Part shown: positions 1 through 7,696 of the stretch, in pieces
Position numbering within the stretch: the first letter of the stretch is position 1
Layout of the letters: the number at the start of each line of letters is the position of its first letter
From: SMWC01 sp963581225
Lineage (GTDB): Bacteria; Pseudomonadota; Gammaproteobacteria; Steroidobacterales; Rariloculaceae
Assembly: GCA_963581225.1 (NCBI GenBank)
Contig: CAUZMW010000006.1
Coordinates: 1 to 37,848, forward strand
DNA length: 37,848 nt
Reading direction: 5' to 3'
The notes under the pieces: generated by a model
What the model was told of the DNA's origin: nothing
Database searches by the model: none
The model's input: only the letters and a program-made list of their open reading frames with translations
Made by a program: the position numbers and the translations under genes

Positions 1-1
1 A

Positions 2-625
2 CTAGTCGAGCATCAACTCGTGACGGGGCCGGCGGATCTTTACCAACTTACCGTGGATCAACTCCAGGAACTCGAGCGAATGGGGCTGAAGTCTGCGGAA
101 AATATTCTGAAGGCGCTCGAGAAGAGAAAAACGACGACATTCCAACGGTTTCTCTACGGTCTTGGAATCAGAGAAGTAGGGGAGGTGACCGCGCTCGCTC
201 TGGCGGCAGATTTCGAGACTCTTGATCAGCTGATGGCGGCAGACGAAGAACGATTGCAACTTGTCGCCGACGTAGGACCGATCGTCGCCACCCATATCCG
301 CGCGTTCTTCCATGAGAAACGCAATCGAGTAGTTATCGACCAACTGTTGGCCACGGGAGTCAATTGGCCTATCAGTTCGTCCAATAAAATTATCGACTCA
401 CCTTTGACTGGCAAAACCGTCGTTTTGACAGGAACGCTGTCGACCATGACTCGAGATGAGGCAAAGGCGCATCTGTCCTCTCTGGGCGCTAAAGTCACGG
501 GCAGCGTATCGAAGGCAACTGACATCGTCATCGTCGGGAAGAACCCCGGCTCAAAATCTAAGCGGGCTGTAGCTCTGGGTATTACGATCTGGGACGAGGC
601 GGAGTTCTTAAACGCCGTTAACTAG
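2..625 (+). CDS. ligA: NAD-dependent DNA ligase LigA, C-terminal part (5' truncated)
   Basis: This is the C-terminal third of bacterial DNA ligase, which seals nicks in duplex DNA using NAD+. The frame is already open at base 2 and runs LVEHQLV into the family segment PADLYQL, so the GTG at 20 is not a real start; the adenylation, OB-fold and zinc regions lie outside the window. Visible here are the helix-hairpin-helix domain (from about FLYGLGIREVGEVTA to LVADVGPIVATHI) and a terminal BRCT domain that begins near GKTVVLTGTLS and contains the expected NPGSKSKRA and a late conserved Trp (ITIWDEAEF). The stop is TAG at 623-625. Nothing suggests that it is broken. The next gene on the same strand is a decayed DUF6502 remnant, so no functional partner follows it. 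Confidence 0.93.
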   Translation, partial: LVEHQLVTGPADLYQLTVDQLQELERMGLKSAENILKALEKRKTTTFQRFLYGLGIREVGEVTALALAADFETLDQLMAADEERLQLVADVGPIVATHIRAFFHEKRNRVVIDQLLATGVNWPISSSNKIIDSPLTGKTVVLTGTLSTMTRDEAKAHLSSLGAKVTGSVSKATDIVIVGKNPGSKSKRAVALGITIWDEAEFLNAVN

Positions 626-632
626 CTGAGAA

Positions 633-1045
633 ATGAGATCCGAAATACAGAAAACTCTGCTGGTAGCTTTGGCGTCCATGCTACGCCCTATCGTTAGCCT
701 ACGCTAAGGTGTGAGCTTAGTAGTCAAGAGTTCGCCGAGATTGCGCGATCAGTGTTCATCTCTGTAGCAAGTGACGACTACGGTATTCGAGGTAGACCGA
801 CGAACATATCGCGGGTGGCAGCCATGACTGGCATATCGAGGAAAGAAATTAGAAAAATCCGAGAACAAGCCCACAACCCAAATTGGACACCGGAGATTGA
901 GGCTAGGCCCGCCAGTAGGGTACTGCATCACTGGCATTACGATCCCGATTTTTCTGTATCCGCTGGTAAACCGAAACCACTTTCGCTAACCGGGCGGAAA
1001 AGTTTTTCAGAACTAGTACGTCGCTACGCCGGGGACATCCCCTAG
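633..1045 (+). pseudogene. DUF6502-family protein remnant, frameshifted and C-terminally truncated
   Basis: The N-terminus is read from the ATG at 633 (MRSEIQKTLLVALASML, then RPIVSL) in one frame, which hits TAA at 705-707. The continuation TLRCELSSQEFAEIARSVF and the core GIRGRPTNISRVAAMTGISRKE lie one base back in another frame, which is open from 698 to the TAG at 1043-1045. Joined near base 700 the two parts give a continuous DUF6502-like sequence, a family of unknown function with a winged-helix-like N-terminus. Family members continue well past the LVRRY-GDxP block to about 250-300 residues; here translation stops directly after YAGDIP, so roughly half the protein is missing. The oppositely oriented PPIase gene ends three bases further on. 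The GTG at 752 gives an open frame but begins inside the conserved domain, so I do not regard it as a real start. I recognise the family from memory. Confidence 0.75.
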
Positions 1046-1048
1046 ATT

Positions 1049-1870
1049 CTACTCGCCAACGCTGATCTCCGCCGCCTCGCGCAAGGATTCCAAATACTCT
1101 TGGATTCGCCGCTGCTCAACGAAACTCCGGATTTCTTCCCGCACTGCATCCAGGCCTGGCGGCTGAGAAGCGTTCGCATCTTCGAGGAGGATGACGTGCC
1201 ACCCGAAACGAGTCGCCACCGGCTCTGCGGTGAAGGTGCCGACCTCCATCGAAATGATCGCTTCAGAGAATGGAGCGACCATACTGTCGGCGGTGAACCA
1301 ACCGAGATCACCGCCGCTCGGGCCTGAAGGACCGGTCGACCGCGTCTGTGCCAGTTCCTCAAAACTGGCGCCTTGCTGAAGCTCCTCGATAACTTCCAGA
1401 GCTTCATCTTCCGCATCTACAAGAATATGACGAGCTTTATACTGTGGCGCGGATAACTCGTCTAGATTCTGCTGATACGCGATCTGGAGCTCGGCGTTGG
1501 TTACAGGGTTCTCCTCAAGAATATGGGATGCCATTACTCGAAAAAGCGCCTGAAGCCGTTGAATCTCGAGCTGAGCTACTAGTTCCACATCGTCAGTGAG
1601 TCCCGCCGCATCTGCTGCGCGTGCAAACAACCGAAATTCGGTCAACTCCGTTATCAGCGCAGCGTATTCTTCATCGGTAAGAAGCTCTGGTTCTTTCTGC
1701 AATCGCCCTCGCGAGTAGTAATTAAAAAGTTCTGTCTGGATCGGCATCCCATCGATCATAGCGACGCTTGCCTCGCCGAGAGGATCAGGTCCCGTTTCTT
1801 GCTCTTGGCTGCAGCCCATCAGCATGGGGAATCCGAGCGCAGCGATCACGCCGATACATCCGTTGTTCAT
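1049..1870 (-). CDS. Parvulin-type peptidyl-prolyl isomerase, lipoprotein
   Basis: A 273-residue protein that should catalyse cis-trans isomerisation of prolyl bonds in exported proteins, in the manner of SurA/PpiD/PrsA. The N-terminus is a hydrophobic stretch ending in the lipobox LMGC, with Cys20 as the predicted lipidated residue, so it is probably anchored to a membrane and faces the periplasm. A SurA-N-like helical region (about residues 40-135) is followed by a parvulin domain from YKARHILVDAED through GASFEELAQ, GGDLGWF and MVAPFSEAI to RFGWHVILLED, and a short helical tail. The start codon shares one base with the bolA stop (TAATG), which implies translational coupling in the yciB-yciI-bolA operon. 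I cannot tell whether it serves outer-membrane proteins as SurA does. Confidence in the parvulin domain is high; the physiological client is unknown. Confidence 0.9.
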   Translation of the reverse strand: MNNGCIGVIAALGFPMLMGCSQEQETGPDPLGEASVAMIDGMPIQTELFNYYSRGRLQKEPELLTDEEYAALITELTEFRLFARAADAAGLTDDVELVAQLEIQRLQALFRVMASHILEENPVTNAELQIAYQQNLDELSAPQYKARHILVDAEDEALEVIEELQQGASFEELAQTRSTGPSGPSGGDLGWFTADSMVAPFSEAIISMEVGTFTAEPVATRFGWHVILLEDANASQPPGLDAVREEIRSFVEQRRIQEYLESLREAAEISVGE

Positions 1871-2178
1871 TACGATCCCTCTAATTTATTGCTTGACGTT
1901 GACGGGCGATCAGGTGCCGATGCGGCCACGCTAAGTGCGTGGATATCTGTCTGCATCATGTCCCCCAGCGCATGAAAAACCATCCGGTGACGATCAATAG
2001 GCCGCGTGTTCAGAAAGCGTTCAGAGACTATGTGGACGTGAAAGTGGCCTTTTCCCTCTTTCGCGCCTGCATGACCTTCATGCAGATGGCTATCATCTCG
2101 AACCTCCAACTCGTCGGGAACAAATTCAGCTTTGAGATACGCTCGAATCCGATCAACCCGATCCTTCGTCACGGGCAA
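1870..2178 (-). CDS. bolA: BolA family protein
   Basis: BolA proteins are small cytoplasmic proteins that partner with monothiol glutaredoxins in iron-sulfur cluster handling and also affect cell shape and stress responses. The core is recognisable: LEVRDDSHLHEGHAGA, HFHVHIVSERF and RHRMVFHALGDMM, including the conserved His in the HFHV strand and a helix-turn-helix-like region. The tail after HALSVAA is longer and low in complexity. The frame can start at TTG 2178, but AGG upstream is better spaced for the GTG at 2172, two codons later; both lie inside the yciI 3' end, which overlaps this gene. The stop overlaps the PPIase start by one base, so all three genes are probably co-translated. Confidence 0.9.
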   Translation of the reverse strand: MPVTKDRVDRIRAYLKAEFVPDELEVRDDSHLHEGHAGAKEGKGHFHVHIVSERFLNTRPIDRHRMVFHALGDMMQTDIHALSVAASAPDRPSTSSNKLEGS

Positions 2179-2468
2179 ACCTGTTTGAAAGGTTTGACGA
2201 TCGAACGCTCGTAAACACCGGCCTTTACATAGGGGTCATCCTGAGCCCAGGCCTGAGCCGCCTCCAAGGAATCGAATTCCGCCACGAGTAAACTTCCCGT
2301 GAAACCTGCTTCGCCGGGCTCCGAGCTATCAATAGCCGGATGCGGCCCGCCGAGAACGATTCGACCCTGCGCCATGAGTTCATCCAGGCGCTTGATGTGA
2401 TCCGGACGAGCTACTTTACGGCGTGGCAGACTATTCGGCACATCTTCACTAATGATCGCGTAGAGCAT
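2169..2468 (-). CDS. YciI family protein
   Basis: A 99-residue protein with the YciI/YCII-related fold, a ferredoxin-like domain with a conserved His-Asp pair proposed to be catalytic in some members; the physiological reaction of E. coli YciI is not established. The family signs are the opening MLYAIISEDVPNSLPRR, the segment ARPDHIKRLDELMAQGRIVLGGP with its conserved His, SLLVAEFDSLEAAQAW and the DDPYVKAGVYERSIVKPF block. A good ribosome site (AGGAGAG) sits in the 7-base gap behind yciB. The 3' end overlaps bolA by about 10 bases. The order yciB-yciI-bolA-PPIase is typical of gammaproteobacteria, supporting ordinary vertical inheritance. Confidence 0.9.
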   Translation of the reverse strand: MLYAIISEDVPNSLPRRKVARPDHIKRLDELMAQGRIVLGGPHPAIDSSEPGEAGFTGSLLVAEFDSLEAAQAWAQDDPYVKAGVYERSIVKPFKQVCP

Positions 2469-2475
2469 ATCTCTC

Positions 2476-3021
2476 CTAACTCTCCTCAGGTTGCTGTCCG
2501 GATGTTCGTACGGCGATCCAAAGTGCCTGGCCGAGAGCCATCACCAGGGTCAATCCGAGCATGCCGAAGAGTTTGAAATTGACCCAGGTGGCCTCGTCGA
2601 AGTTATAGAGTACATATAAGTTGGCAATGCCGAGGAACAAGAAATTACCGACCCACATTAGATTCAGCTGCCGCCACATGGCCTGACCCAACTCCACCGC
2701 TTCGCCCATCATTCGTTCCGTAAGCGTCTTCTCGCCTATGAAACGGCTACCCAGGAACGCACCGGCGAATAACCAATTAACGATAGTCGGCTTCCATTGG
2801 ATGAAGATCGGGTCTCGAAGTACGAGTGTGATTCCGCCGAAGACGCCTACCAATGCGCCGGAGACCAGCAGCATTTTACTAACCGTTCCCTCGCGAAACC
2901 ATTGAATCGCTATATTGACGGCCATCGCAGCCATCAGTGCCCCGGTCGCCGCAAACATGCCTGCTAACTTATAGGTTACAAAAAAGACGACAATGGGGAA
3001 GAAATCTACCAGTATTTGCAT
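2476..3021 (-). CDS. yciB: Inner-membrane septation protein A (YciB/IspZ family)
   Basis: An inner-membrane protein of about 180 residues with five or so hydrophobic helices. YciB (called IspZ in older literature) interacts with cell-division and elongation proteins and affects septation and envelope integrity in E. coli and Shigella. The N-terminus MQILVDFFPIVVFFVTYK matches the family start, so I place the start at ATG 3021. The frame extends to an ATG at 3051 whose extra ten residues are not typical. Family blocks seen are the WFREG-VSKMLL region, FIQWKPTIVNWLFAGAF and the C-terminal MGLTL-like LGLTLVMALGQALWI. Neither start has a clear ribosome site, so the choice rests on homology. It is the first gene of the yciB-yciI-bolA-PPIase operon and is divergent from yciO. 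Confidence 0.87.
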   Translation of the reverse strand: MQILVDFFPIVVFFVTYKLAGMFAATGALMAAMAVNIAIQWFREGTVSKMLLVSGALVGVFGGITLVLRDPIFIQWKPTIVNWLFAGAFLGSRFIGEKTLTERMMGEAVELGQAMWRQLNLMWVGNFLFLGIANLYVLYNFDEATWVNFKLFGMLGLTLVMALGQALWIAVRTSGQQPEES

Positions 3022-3086
3022 GGAAATCAGGGCTGTTGCGAGGCGGAGCATCTTAACGCAACTGAGCTTCTAAAAGGGGAAAGCCC

Positions 3087-3094
3087 TATAAAAT
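3087..3094 (+). promoter_or_regulatory. Candidate -10 element for yciO
   Basis: TATAAAAT lies 6-8 bases upstream of the yciO ATG at 3101, and there is no ribosome site before that ATG. If this is the -10 box, transcription would begin at about 3099 and the message would be nearly leaderless. No convincing -35 box is present (GAGCTT at the expected distance). Confidence 0.35.
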
Positions 3095-3100
3095 GTCGCT

Positions 3101-3724
3101 ATGAGCCAGTTCTTCAGAATTCATTCGGAAAACCCACAGGGCCGGCTTCTCGAGCGCGCTGCAGAGATAATCCGCAATGGCGGGCTTTTGGTTTATCCCA
3201 CCGATTCATGCTACGCACTGGGCTGCCAGATCGGCGACAAGGCCGCCGTGGAGCGCATCAGCCGAATTCGGCAAACAGGTAAGGACCATCATTACACACT
3301 GGTATGCCGTGATCTCTCCGAGATCGCGACGTACGCGAAGGTGGATAACTCCGCTTACCGCTTGCTGCGGTCGCTTACGCCCGGGGCGTATACCTTTATT
3401 CTCCGCGCTACCGGAGAAGTACCGCGGCGACTGCAGAATCCGAAACGGCGATCGATCGGAATCCGCATCCCGGATCACGCGATCGCCCAGGGAGTCCTAA
3501 AAGCCCTCGGCCAACCGATCATGAGTTCGACCTTACTGCTGCCAGACGACTCGATACCAATGACAGACGCTGAAGAGATTCGAGCTCGTCTAGAAAATCA
3601 AGTAGACGGAATTATCGACGGCGGCTCTTGCGGACTAGAGCCCACGACCATTCTCGATCTCAGTGAAGGGGAGGTCGTTATTCGGCGTGAGGGAAAGGGT
3701 TCGATTTCGCGCTTGGGCCACTGA
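3101..3724 (+). CDS. yciO: YciO, Sua5/YrdC-family (threonylcarbamoyl-AMP synthase-like) protein
   Basis: A 207-residue member of the Sua5/YciO/YrdC family, whose best-known members make threonylcarbamoyl-AMP for the t6A37 modification of tRNA. This is the YciO branch: MSQFFRIHSENPQGRLLERA, GGLLVYPTDSCYALGCQIGD, RICRIR-like RISRIRQTGKDHHYTLVCRDL and TPGAYTFILRATGEVPRR resemble E. coli YciO along the whole length. The conserved nucleotide/bicarbonate-site elements K-R-K-H-like KDHH, the S/T-S-T-L segment (MSSTLLLP) and the C-terminal IDGG...EPTTILDL...VVIRREG are present. YciO proteins are related to TsaC/YrdC but the physiological role is less certain. It is transcribed away from yciB and is followed by the metalloprotease gene. 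Confidence 0.9.
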   Translation: MSQFFRIHSENPQGRLLERAAEIIRNGGLLVYPTDSCYALGCQIGDKAAVERISRIRQTGKDHHYTLVCRDLSEIATYAKVDNSAYRLLRSLTPGAYTFILRATGEVPRRLQNPKRRSIGIRIPDHAIAQGVLKALGQPIMSSTLLLPDDSIPMTDAEEIRARLENQVDGIIDGGSCGLEPTTILDLSEGEVVIRREGKGSISRLGH

Positions 3725-3759
3725 TCACGGCGCCGCTAATCGCCTAATGGCGGAATGCG

Positions 3760-3765
3760 TATAAT
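3760..3765 (+). promoter_or_regulatory. Consensus -10 box (TATAAT) before the site-2 protease gene
   Basis: A perfect TATAAT ends 6 bases before the ATG at 3772. The predicted transcription start would coincide with the start codon or fall just after it; in the second case the ATG at 3781 would be used. No good -35 box is visible at 16-18 bp. No ribosome site precedes either ATG. Confidence 0.4.
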
Positions 3766-3771
3766 GAACCG

Positions 3772-4443
3772 ATGCTGGGAATGGACATCGACGTATTTCT
3801 CTACCGTCTCTCGGTCGCTATTATCCCGGTCCTATTTGCGATTACCGTGCACGAGGTCGCTCACGGCTGGACCGCACGCCAACTTGGCGATCCAACGGCA
3901 GAACGAGCCGGCAGGCTCACGTTGAATCCGATTAAGCACATCGACCCTGTCGGCACGGTGGCCGTCCCAATCCTATTGCTGATATTCAGCGGTGGCTCGA
4001 TGGTGTTCGGATGGGCGAAGCCCGTACCCGTGATGTTTCAAAACCTAAGAAACCCGCGGCGAGACATGATTACCGTTGCAGCTGCGGGACCTGCCTCCAA
4101 TCTCGTGATGGCGATGGGCTGGGCGCTCCTGGCCACCAGCCAGGAAATGTTGTTCGGGCTAGAAGGGCCAGCCGCCGCCTGGCTCAGCGGCGTCTGTGTC
4201 ATGGGAATCCTCATTAACTCCGTGCTCGCAGTTTTCAACATGCTACCGGTGCCTCCGCTGGACGGCGGCCGGGTACTGGCCGGCCTTCTTCCGCCTCAGC
4301 AGGCTCACCTCCTGCACAGAATCGAGCCCTTCGGCTTCATGATTGTGGTGCTGCTGATGGTATCCGGGGTACTCTGGACCCTGCTGGAGCCATTCTTGTT
4401 CTTCTTTATCGATTTCTTCTGGTCGGTCGCTGGATTCGGTTAG
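3772..4443 (+). CDS. Site-2 protease family (M50) membrane metalloprotease
   Basis: A 223-residue polytopic membrane protein of the M50 family, compact group with no PDZ domain. The zinc-binding motif HEVAH is in the first membrane segment (ITVHEVAHGWTARQLGD), and the third metal ligand lies in NMLPVPPLDGGRVLAGLLP near residue 160, the canonical N/D-P-LDGG block of the family. GRLTLNPIKHIDPVGTV and WAKPVPV between them are also typical. Such enzymes cut substrates within the membrane; the substrate here is unknown. In many gammaproteobacteria a homologue sits directly before scpA, as here, where the stop codon is immediately followed by the scpA frame. The start may be ATG 3772 or ATG 3781. 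Confidence 0.9.
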   Translation: MLGMDIDVFLYRLSVAIIPVLFAITVHEVAHGWTARQLGDPTAERAGRLTLNPIKHIDPVGTVAVPILLLIFSGGSMVFGWAKPVPVMFQNLRNPRRDMITVAAAGPASNLVMAMGWALLATSQEMLFGLEGPAAAWLSGVCVMGILINSVLAVFNMLPVPPLDGGRVLAGLLPPQQAHLLHRIEPFGFMIVVLLMVSGVLWTLLEPFLFFFIDFFWSVAGFG

Positions 4444-5343
4444 TTGGTAGAGCCCACTCGACAATCTGGAAAACCTGAACTGACACTCGTCTCCACCGCG
4501 CCGCCGGTGACCGATGAGGCAGGTGTAATCGCCCAGGGTGAGATGCCGTTCGCGGTCGTATCCGGCGAACCGGTTACGCAGCTGCCGCGAGATCTTTACA
4601 TTCCGCCGCACGCTTTGGAGGTTTTTCTCGAAGCCTTCGAAGGACCGTTAGACCTTCTGCTCTACCTCATCCGCCGCCAGAACCTGGATATTCTCGATAT
4701 TCCGATCGCCGAGATCTCAAAGCAGTACGTGCACTACATCGATCTAATGACCGATATCCAATTCGAACTAGCGGGCGAGTATCTGGTGATGGCCGCGACG
4801 CTAGCGGAAATCAAATCGAGGATGCTGTTGCCTCGATCTACGGAGGGTGAAGCCGAAGAGAACGATCCGCGCGCTGAACTCGTACGTCGACTCCAGGAAT
4901 ACGAGCGCTACAAGCAAGCTGCCGGGGACATTGATGCGTTGGAACGCCTCGAGCGCGACGTCCTTCCGGCGGGTGCTGAAACTACCGACCGGCGCGTCGT
5001 CACGAAGCTACCGGATATCGCGCTCAAGGAGCTTTTGATCGCCTTTCGAGAGGCCGTCGAGCGCTCGGACATGTTCGCTCATCATCATATTCAACGTGAG
5101 CCGTTGTCGGTACGCGAGCGAATGTCGGCGATTCTGGTCTCACTGGAGGGCGAGCGGTACGCGGACTTCACCGGCCTATTCGACCCGACCGAGGGGAAAG
5201 GCGGCGTGACGGTTACGTTTCTTGCCATTCTAGAATTGCTCAAGGAATCGATGATCGACGTCGTACAGAACGAACTCTACGGTCCTATTCACGTGCGGGC
5301 GGCGCAAACCGGCACCCAAGATGTTAAAATTGAACCGGCGTGA
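4444..5343 (+). CDS. scpA: Segregation and condensation protein A
   Basis: ScpA is the kleisin subunit that bridges the heads of the SMC dimer and binds ScpB in the bacterial condensin complex. The kleisin N-domain is clear in FEGPLDLLLYLIRRQNLDIL and IPIAEISKQYVHYI (about residues 65-105). ATLAEIKSRMLLPR follows, then the linker with a helical charged segment, and the C-terminal winged-helix domain with TFLAILELLKESMIDVVQN. The frame begins with TTG directly after the protease stop; the first 55 residues are not conserved, and GTG 4507 or ATG 4543 are possible starts, none with a convincing ribosome site. A gap of only 9 bases separates it from scpB, forming the usual scpAB pair. Confidence 0.93.
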   Translation: MVEPTRQSGKPELTLVSTAPPVTDEAGVIAQGEMPFAVVSGEPVTQLPRDLYIPPHALEVFLEAFEGPLDLLLYLIRRQNLDILDIPIAEISKQYVHYIDLMTDIQFELAGEYLVMAATLAEIKSRMLLPRSTEGEAEENDPRAELVRRLQEYERYKQAAGDIDALERLERDVLPAGAETTDRRVVTKLPDIALKELLIAFREAVERSDMFAHHHIQREPLSVRERMSAILVSLEGERYADFTGLFDPTEGKGGVTVTFLAILELLKESMIDVVQNELYGPIHVRAAQTGTQDVKIEPA

Positions 5344-5352
5344 GCACCTCCG

Positions 5353-6063
5353 ATGGATGATACAGAAATTAAATATGTACTCGAGGCGGCATTGCTCGCC
5401 GCTGGCCGGCCGCTCACTCTGGATAGCTTAAGTGAGCTATTCGCAAAACGTTCGCGACCGGATAAACCGCACTTAAGACGCGTACTCGATATGCTCGCAG
5501 CGGACTACGCGGGTCGAGGTATTGAGCTGAAGGAGGTGGCGAGCGGCTACCGAATTCAGATCAAGCGGTCGATGAGCGAATGGCTAACGCCGCTGTGGGA
5601 AGAACGAGCCCCGCGCTATAGTCGCGCACTACTCGAAACGTTGGCGCTGATCGCCTATCGGCAGCCGATTACTCGGGGCGATATCGAAGAGGTCCGCGGC
5701 GTCGCCGTGACCACCAACATCGTCCGCACATTGCTGGAACGCGGCTGGATTCGCGTGGTGGGTCATCGCGATGTGCCCGGCAAACCGGCCATGTTCGGCA
5801 CAACTCGAGAGTTTCTCGATTATTTTGGGCTGAAGAAGCTCGACGATCTTCCGCCGCTGTCGGAAATCAAGGATTTCGACAATTTTAATGTCACCCTTGA
5901 TCTCCCGGAGCTGGATTCTCAGACCGATCTCGTCGAGGATCTGAAAATCGAGAAGACAGATCTCGCTCCACATTCGAGCGCCGAACATGAAGCTCTACCG
6001 CTAACCCAGAGCGATCCGAGCGACGGCTCTGCCGTGCCCGAATCTCATCCTGAGTCGGGCTGA
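5353..6063 (+). CDS. scpB: Segregation and condensation protein B
   Basis: ScpB is a tandem winged-helix protein that dimerises and binds ScpA in the SMC-ScpAB complex needed for chromosome condensation and segregation. The family core is evident: KYVLEAALLAAGRPLTLDSL at the start, GIELKEVASGYRIQ, LLETLALIAYRQPITRGDIE followed by EVRGV, and GHRDVPGKPAMFGTTREFLDYFGLKKLDDLPPL. The last 60 residues are acidic and Ser/Pro-rich, a usual variable tail. It starts at ATG 5353 just behind scpA. rluB follows after about 60 bases, the common scpA-scpB-rluB order. Confidence 0.95.
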   Translation: MDDTEIKYVLEAALLAAGRPLTLDSLSELFAKRSRPDKPHLRRVLDMLAADYAGRGIELKEVASGYRIQIKRSMSEWLTPLWEERAPRYSRALLETLALIAYRQPITRGDIEEVRGVAVTTNIVRTLLERGWIRVVGHRDVPGKPAMFGTTREFLDYFGLKKLDDLPPLSEIKDFDNFNVTLDLPELDSQTDLVEDLKIEKTDLAPHSSAEHEALPLTQSDPSDGSAVPESHPESG

Positions 6064-6122
6064 AGCACGCTGACCTGGAACTCGGGCGATGCTCGAGTCA
6101 CCGACTCCAAACGACGACAGAA

Positions 6123-6863
6123 GTGGCAGATCGAATCCAGAAGGTCCTGGCGAACGCCGGCGTAGCCTCACGTAGAGAGGTCGAGCGCTGGATTAAACAG
6201 GGCCGTATCGTCGTCGATGGGAAACCGGCCCAACTCGGCGATAGCCTGGCCGGTGGAGAAAGAATCTTGTTCGACGGGCGCCCGCTCCGGGTTGTCCCAA
6301 GCGAGCGAGAGCGCAAATACTATTGCCTCTACTACAAGCCGGCTGGGCAAGTAACAACCCGTAGCGATCCGGAAGGGCGGCGAACCATTTTCTCTGTGCT
6401 GAAGCCACCTCGACACGGGCGGTGGATCTCGGTCGGGCGGCTGGACATCAGCACGTCGGGCCTATTGTTACTGACGTCCGATGGCGATCTGGCCCATCGC
6501 CTGATGCACCCGAGCTATGAGGTGCCTCGGGAATACGCCGTGCGGCTCATGGGCGAGCTGACGGGAGAACAGCTAACGCTGCTAACACAAGGTGTGGAAC
6601 TCGATGACGGCAAAGCGAAATTCGATCAAGTCGTCAAAGAGGGCGGCTCGGGGCGGAATATCTGGTATCGCGTGACATTGCATGAGGGCCGCAATCGCGA
6701 AATTCGACGGGTATTCGAAGCGCTTGGTATTGCCGTTAGCCGCCTGATTCGCGTGCGCTATGGCCCCGTGTCGCTTGGGGAAATGCATCGGGGCGACTCT
6801 CGGCCGTTGTCCAGCAAAGAGATCGAGGCTTTGTACAAGTCGGTAGGCCTGCAGGTGCCCTGA
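6123..6863 (+). CDS. rluB: 23S rRNA pseudouridine synthase RluB
   Basis: A 246-residue pseudouridine synthase of the RsuA/RluB/E/F family; RluB modifies U2605 of 23S rRNA. An N-terminal S4 RNA-binding domain (RIQKVLANAGVASRREVERW) is followed by the catalytic domain with the GRLDISTSGLLLLTSDGDLA motif that carries the catalytic Asp, and the C-terminal GRNREIRRVFEALG and LIRVRYGPVSLG blocks, all typical of RluB. Translation starts with GTG at 6123; no ATG fits. The protein lacks the long basic tail that many RluB proteins have. It converges with yciK, with 13 bases between the stop codons. Confidence 0.93.
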   Translation: MADRIQKVLANAGVASRREVERWIKQGRIVVDGKPAQLGDSLAGGERILFDGRPLRVVPSERERKYYCLYYKPAGQVTTRSDPEGRRTIFSVLKPPRHGRWISVGRLDISTSGLLLLTSDGDLAHRLMHPSYEVPREYAVRLMGELTGEQLTLLTQGVELDDGKAKFDQVVKEGGSGRNIWYRVTLHEGRNREIRRVFEALGIAVSRLIRVRYGPVSLGEMHRGDSRPLSSKEIEALYKSVGLQVP

Positions 6864-6876
6864 GGCGTTCGCGCGG

Positions 6877-7653
6877 CTACTCTTCGCCCAGATGAGCCGG
6901 CTTACTGCCCGGTCGGCATTCGAAACGCTCGCCGCTGACACCACGGCTATCGGGGCCCAGCAAGTAAAGATACGGGCTCGTAATACTCTCGGGCGTCGGC
7001 AGCTTTTCCGGATCCTCTGCCGGAAAAGCTTTGCGCCGCATACTGGTACGGGTCGAGCCCGGATTGATGCAGTTAACGCGAATCGAGGTGTTCTCGCATT
7101 CATCCGCCATGACCTGAGCCAGCCCCTCGGTGGCAAACTTCGAAGCACAATACGCCCCCCAATAGGCACGACCCACGTTGCCGACGCCGCTGGTCGTAAA
7201 TAGAACGGAGGCATCGGCGGAGTTGCGGAGTAGGGGCAGCAGGCAGCGAGTGAGTATGAACGGCGCGTTGAGGTTCACGTGCATGACCCGCTGCCAGAGC
7301 CCGATGTTGTAGTGCTCGATTGGACTCAGATCGCCCAGAATGCCGGCGTTGTGGAGTAGGCCATCGACACGTTCGAAACGCGACTCGATCTGTTCCGTCA
7401 GGTGCTGGTATTCGTCGCCTTGAGCGCGTTCGAAGTCCAGCTGTGCGACGACGGGCTCCGGGCCGAGTTCTTTCAGTTCTTCGTAGACGGTTTCAAGCGC
7501 TGCGGCATTGCGACCGTGTAGTACGACCGTCGCACCATGCTGCGTCAGATCTCGAGCCACCGCCCGACCGATGCCAGAGGTCGCCCCCGTGACTAGAATT
7601 ACTCGATCTCGGAATAAATCCTTAGCCGGCTCATAGTCATCCCAACTCTTCAT
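6877..7653 (-). CDS. yciK: YciK-family short-chain oxidoreductase
   Basis: A short-chain dehydrogenase of about 258 residues. The nucleotide-binding motif TGATSGIGRAVA, the NAG motif (LLHNAGILG), and the catalytic YCASK (Tyr and Lys, with Ser in the preceding TTSGVG) are all present. The sequence around DYEPAKDLFRDRVILVTGA is the YciK signature; the substrate of YciK is not known. I set the start at ATG 7653. The open frame continues upstream to 7761, but that part is antisense-free coding sequence for the C-terminus of the rmuC relic in another frame and has no homology to YciK. No ribosome site is obvious before 7653. Its start lies 43 bases behind the rmuC remnant. Confidence 0.87.
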   Translation of the reverse strand: MKSWDDYEPAKDLFRDRVILVTGATSGIGRAVARDLTQHGATVVLHGRNAAALETVYEELKELGPEPVVAQLDFERAQGDEYQHLTEQIESRFERVDGLLHNAGILGDLSPIEHYNIGLWQRVMHVNLNAPFILTRCLLPLLRNSADASVLFTTSGVGNVGRAYWGAYCASKFATEGLAQVMADECENTSIRVNCINPGSTRTSMRRKAFPAEDPEKLPTPESITSPYLYLLGPDSRGVSGERFECRPGSKPAHLGEE

Positions 7654-7696
7654 GATTCGAGCCCAGACCCGATCGTGGAACTGATCGCGGCCTGCA

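Noticed and set aside
690..712. Programmed -1 frameshift in the DUF6502-type gene
   Set aside because: No slippery heptamer or strong downstream structure is seen, and the protein is also truncated at its end, which fits decay better.
6582..7214. 210-codon minus-strand frame spanning the rluB-yciK junction
   Set aside because: It overlaps conserved parts of both real genes in other frames and shows no family features.
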